From assembly GCA_015657535.1 (NCBI GenBank), contig JADHZB010001903.1, forward strand, positions 4,880-17,682: a DNA stretch of 12,803 nucleotides, in the 5' to 3' direction. Both the position numbers and the translations under genes were made by a program. Below, one piece after another: positions 9,833 to 12,803 of the stretch; the first letter of the stretch is position 1; each line of letters begins with the position of its first letter. The stretch comes from Nephromyces sp. MM_2019. Its lineage: Eukaryota > Apicomplexa > Aconoidasida > Nephromycida. The notes below the pieces were generated by a model. That model was not told where the DNA came from and searched no databases. It was given only the letters and a program-made list of their open reading frames with translations.

Positions 9833-10215
9833 CTACACACTAGAATTAACATCTATTAGATTACACAAAGGCATAAGCTTGTTGCAGACCATCACAGCAA
9901 AAAGTAAATACTAGCATTTTAGTTTCTTCTTGGTGTGTGTGTGCATACGTATAAAAGTCTATCTTTTGGCTAAGGAAGGTTGTGTGTGATTACATATTTA
10001 ACTAAAATAAGCATATATTTAGATAAGTGTGTTTGTGTAGATGTTTTATTATTTTCAAAAAAACTTTACATCATAAACAAATGTTGTACACGAATAAATT
10101 AGTTAGAAAAGGCATATATAACTTTGCAACTACTTCTTATCAATTTAGGGCTACCCCACACACAATTTTTAATCAAAGTTTCAACAATATTAACTCCTTC
10201 AAGTTTACATACAAT
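9833..10215 (-). CDS. Probable 3' exons of an unidentified gene
   Basis: Three minus-strand segments join in phase 0: an exon ending at 10123 and reaching at least to 10215 (reads CKLEGVNIVETLIKNCVWG, then SPKLIRSSCK), a 21-bp exon 9969-9949 (PKDRLLY) and a terminal exon 9910-9833 (YLLFAVMVCNKLMPL, then CNLIDVNSSV and TAG). Introns are 153 bp (gttata..cttag) and 38 bp (gtatgc..gctag). The text is diverse and helix-like, with no repeat-coded residues, but I recognise no family. I could not find an upstream exon with matching phase, so the 5' part and start are unresolved; the frame stays open upstream to beyond 10260. It is divergent from the synthetase gene. The opposite-strand frame 10081-10269 is an alternative reading. 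Confidence 0.4.
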
Positions 10216-10751
10216 GTGAGTTACTTGTGCGTGTATGAATGTATGTGTGAATATATTCTTTCCTACTAGTTTAACCTTGCAATAATTAACAAGCCAAACC
10301 GATAGAATAAGCTATCTCATTTTATTCTTTTCGAGCTATTTTAATATTCAAACAAAAATGGCCAGACTCACACACACATGGCCACACACACACACACACA
10401 CACACACACGCAGACACACACACACACACACAAACACACACATACACATACACACACACACACACATACACACACACACACACATATACACACATACACA
10501 CACACACACATAGTCATACCCGCACATACACAAACACTCTCTTACTTGCACATACATAACAAATGTGACATGTTATACAAGCACATACACACATATTCAT
10601 ATATATACAAACACAATAAACACATTGTGTCAAAGTGTGTATGATATTTATTCATTTTCAATGAGGATAGAATAGTGTGTAAACTTAACTTTAAAGATGT
10701 GTGTATATGTATAAATTTTAATTTTAAATATTTACTTATACACATTATTAT
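10216..10751. other. Region between divergent genes, with a long CA tract
   Basis: It should hold the missing 5' exons of the minus-strand gene and the promoter of the synthetase gene. A CA run with scattered ta, ga and aa interruptions covers about 10370-10515. On the minus strand, 10281-10315 (between gatag and gcaag/gttaaa) could be a short exon, but its phase does not connect to 10123-10215. I cannot place a promoter. Confidence 0.45.
10371..10515. repeat. Long CA dinucleotide tract
   Basis: About 145 bp of nearly pure CA on the plus strand with a few TA and AA steps. Overlapping open frames on both strands here are repeat translations (Thr-His, Cys-Val) and not genes. Confidence 0.95.
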
Positions 10752-10857
10752 ATGGGTCAGCTTAACTCATCTAAAACGATACACACACCACCCAACATAA
10801 TGGCATCGGTAATAATAATTCAAACCATATTGTGAATGTGCTAATTTGTGTGTACAT

Positions 10858-10889
<32 letters not shown>

Positions 10890-12465
10890 GATGCATGCAA
10901 ACCATCATTCTATGTGCGTTTGTATATACTATCTACATGTGTGTGTGTATACACTATCTATATGTGTGTGTGTGTATACACTATCTACATGTGTGTGTGT
11001 ATACATTATCTACATGTGTGTGTGTATATTTATAGGAAGAAAATAGCGCTGAAAAAGATACACAGAATAATGATATGACTGATATGATGCAGAATGTGAA
11101 TATTACACATCCAATTGATCAGAAAGTAATTAAACGATATGGTGAACTCAAAGCTTCTCAACTTACACACAAAGAGAGATATGAATTGTGTGCATCTATT
11201 GGAGAATGTATAAAAGAAGAGGTAATCTCAATGTGTGTAAATGTACATATCATTACCTATCTGGTGATATACATATATGTCTATATTTAAACATAAATTT
11301 TTTATTGCACTGTGTGTGTACGTATATAAGGAATATATATATATATATATGTATGTATATAGATTCTTATAATGTATTAATGTGTATATGAAAACTTTTT
11401 TTCGTGTTCTCTACATTCATATACACACATATATATATTTATCATGTATGAATTATATACATAGACCCAGAGTATATAAACAATTGATTATTTTTGGGCC
11501 TATCTGTATTATATATATACACACGCATGTTCACATAACTACATCATATATAAATACATATATACATATATATACACACACACATACATACACATATTTC
11601 TCCTCAATATTCTCCACATACATATATATACATACTCCTCAATATACGCCACATACACATTTACATACTCCTCAATATACACCAAATACATACACACACA
11701 CATATATATATTCAAACTTCTCCCCTATTTAGTCTACACATATATATACACATTATACATGTGTGTGTATCATTTAGGAGCTTGAAAAATTATTATCAAA
11801 CAGACAACATCCTGTGTGTTATGATGGTTTTGAACCCTCTGGAAGAATGCACATTGCACAAGGTATACTGAAGGCCATAAATGTCAACAAATTAACAAAA
11901 AGTGGGTGTGTGTTTGTGTTTTGGATTGCTGATTTTTTTGCCCTCTTAAATGTTAAATTGGGGGGAGATTTAAAAAAGGTGAGATGTGTATGTGTGTGTG
12001 TGTAAAGGTGTGTGGGAAGTGTAGAGGGGTGTAAGGGGGTGTATGTGTATGTGTGTGTAGAAGGGTGTATATGTGTTTGTGTGTGTAGAGGGGTGGGTAA
12101 GTGTGTGTGTATTGGTGGAAGGGAGAGAGAGTGATCAATATAAATATATGTGTTTATGAAAATATATGTTAAATTGTGTGAATACGTATATTCTATATTG
12201 TTTTTAGAATACATATATTATGTAAGTTTGTATAGCATGTTGTATATGCGTATGGGTGTGAGTGGGATTCTTTGTCTAATTATAGTAATTGTGTGTGTGT
12301 GTGTATGTTTTATTATATAGATCACACACATTTTCTTTATTGATATTCACACACAGAATTGACTCTTTATTTTAATATTTTTGGTGTGTGTATATAGATC
12401 CAAAAAATGGGGAAATATTTTATTGAAATTTGGAAGGCTGTTGGTATGGATATGACTAATGTCAG
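10752..12465 (+). CDS. TyrRS: Tyrosyl-tRNA synthetase (eukaryotic/archaeal type), 5' half
   Basis: Class I synthetase that charges tRNA-Tyr with tyrosine for cytosolic translation. Four exons are in the window: 10752-10808, 11036-11221, 11778-11978 and 12398-12465, phases 0/0/0 then 2, all GT..AG, giving 170 complete codons. Residues 94-110 read VCYDGFEPSGRMHIAQG, the tyrosine-pocket segment plus the HIA(Q) form of the HIGH motif. Next come VFVFWIADFFALLNVKLGG and DLKK, then IQKMGKYFIEIWKAVGMDM, in the order seen across eukaryotic TyrRS. Many relatives have W where the second F of ADFF stands here. The catalytic core is usually about 350-370 residues, so roughly 200 residues including the KMSKS loop lie beyond the right edge. 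Exon 1 (MGQLNSSKTIHTPPNIMAS) is inferred only from phase and splice sites; an in-frame ATG at 10800 is an alternative start. The 11036-12465 exons are certain by content. Confidence 0.93.
10809..11035 (+). repeat. Synthetase intron 1 with a 25-27-bp TG array up to the acceptor
   Basis: Donor gtaata, acceptor tatttatag. After a (ta)n/(tg)n patch, the word c(t)atcta plus a TG run recurs at 10929, 10954, 10981 and 11006 (periods 25, 27 and 25). The last TG run ends about ten bases before the AG, so the repeat occupies the place of the polypyrimidine tract. Confidence 0.88.
11222..11777 (+). repeat. Synthetase intron 2, mixed repeats with a 33-35-bp array
   Basis: Donor gtaatc, acceptor atcatttag. 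The intron starts TG-rich, turns CA-rich after about 11410, and returns to TG just before the acceptor. The word ctcctcaatat followed by ccacatacat-like text occurs at 11600, 11635 and 11668. No additional exon is seen, and the open frame inside it is repeat-coded. Confidence 0.85.
11979..12397 (+). repeat. Synthetase intron 3 with a G-rich patch
   Basis: Donor gtgaga, acceptor tatatag. At 12010-12130 the TG repeat is enriched in G runs (for example 12026-12029, 12035-12039, 12063-12065, 12090-12093, 12095-12097), the most G-rich text in the window. The opposite strand gives a Pro/His/Thr-rich open frame that is only a shadow of this intron plus exon 3. Confidence 0.85.
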
Positions 12466-12477
12466 GTTAGAAAATAC

Positions 12478-12513
12478 TGTGTAAATATTATATATATATA
12501 TAATATTTACACA
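12478..12513. repeat. Perfect 36-bp palindrome in synthetase intron 4
   Basis: The arm tgtgtaaatatta (12478-12490) and its exact reverse complement (12501-12513) flank a self-complementary (ta)5. The whole 36 bp is one perfect palindrome and could fold into a stem in the pre-mRNA or extrude as a cruciform in DNA. It begins 12 bases after the exon 4 donor GT at 12466. Confidence 0.93.
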
Positions 12514-12639
12514 CACCATCCACACATAACTGCATTTATATTACTGTGTGTGCTTGCATAACTATTTGGGTGTTTATATTAATATGTGTGTGTGTATATT
12601 ACTGTTTGTATGTTTCTGTGTGTATCTATCACTGCAATA

Positions 12640-12803
12640 TGTGTATATTATTTATTAACGTGTGTATATTATTTATTAACATATGTATGTATCAATTATA
12701 ATGTGTGTATATTATTTATTAACATGTGTGTATATTATTTATTAACATGTGTGTATATTATTTATTAACATGTGTGTATATTATTTATTAACATGTGTGT
12801 ATA
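12640..12803. repeat. 23-bp tandem array reaching the window edge
   Basis: The unit acatgtgtgtatattatttatta repeats perfectly at the right end (four full copies and a partial from about 12700), preceded by two diverged copies from about 12640. It lies in synthetase intron 4 and evidently continues past the window. Confidence 0.93.

Noticed and set aside
10081..10269. Plus-strand frame starting MLYTNKLVRKGIYNF with a basic, Asn/Phe-rich N-terminus that looks like a targeting peptide and has a gtgagt donor at 10216
   Set aside because: The minus strand of the same segment reads as a more typical protein and chains in phase to two further exons with a stop. The plus frame ends in repeat-coded residues and the synthetase has a closer first exon. 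I keep it only as an alternative.
10322..10644. Overlapping Cys-Val and Thr-His open frames on both strands
   Set aside because: Translation of a pure CA dinucleotide tract, which has no stops in several frames.
11819..12214. Minus-strand open frame rich in Pro, His and Thr
   Set aside because: It is the complement of synthetase exon 3 and its G-rich intron, with no independent support.
1..12803. tRNA, rRNA and mobile-element genes
   Set aside because: I looked for tRNA-like stems, rRNA words, transposase or reverse-transcriptase motifs and terminal repeats, and saw none I could support.

Overview
This is a eukaryotic nuclear window, very A+T-rich and packed with TG/CA/TA simple repeats. 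Short GT..AG exons stand out as the only repeat-free, higher-complexity islands. It most likely comes from an alveolate protist, possibly an apicomplexan. The pointers are the AT bias, the intron-dense genes with 20-amino-acid exons, and a cytosolic archaeal/eukaryote-type tyrosyl-tRNA synthetase. No marker in the window fixes the genus, so this is an inference.

Layout. Positions 1-3679 hold simple repeats and several short tandem arrays, with at most one candidate exon at 1441-1488. Positions 3680-7028 on the minus strand hold a 12-exon gene that I assembled by hand. All splice phases agree and it gives 377 residues. By eye its order of motifs matches ARPC2, the 34-kDa scaffold subunit of the Arp2/3 actin-nucleating complex. 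Positions 7029-8600 form an island that lacks the TG/CA repeats but contains a diverged 110-bp duplication and some protein-like short reading frames. Positions 8600-9800 are CA-rich repeats, including a 3 x 70-bp array. Positions 9833-10215 on the minus strand hold the likely 3' exons of a gene I do not recognise. From 10752 to the right edge on the plus strand lies the 5' half of tyrosyl-tRNA synthetase: four exons covering the N-terminal region and the HIGH-type motif, with the KMSKS half outside the window.

The ARPC2-like gene and the unknown gene lie in tandem on the minus strand. The unknown gene and the synthetase are divergent. I see no operon-like or pathway link between them. The most interesting items are the divergent ARPC2 candidate, the domain-like switching of TG and CA strand polarity, and a perfect 36-bp palindrome just inside the fourth synthetase donor site.
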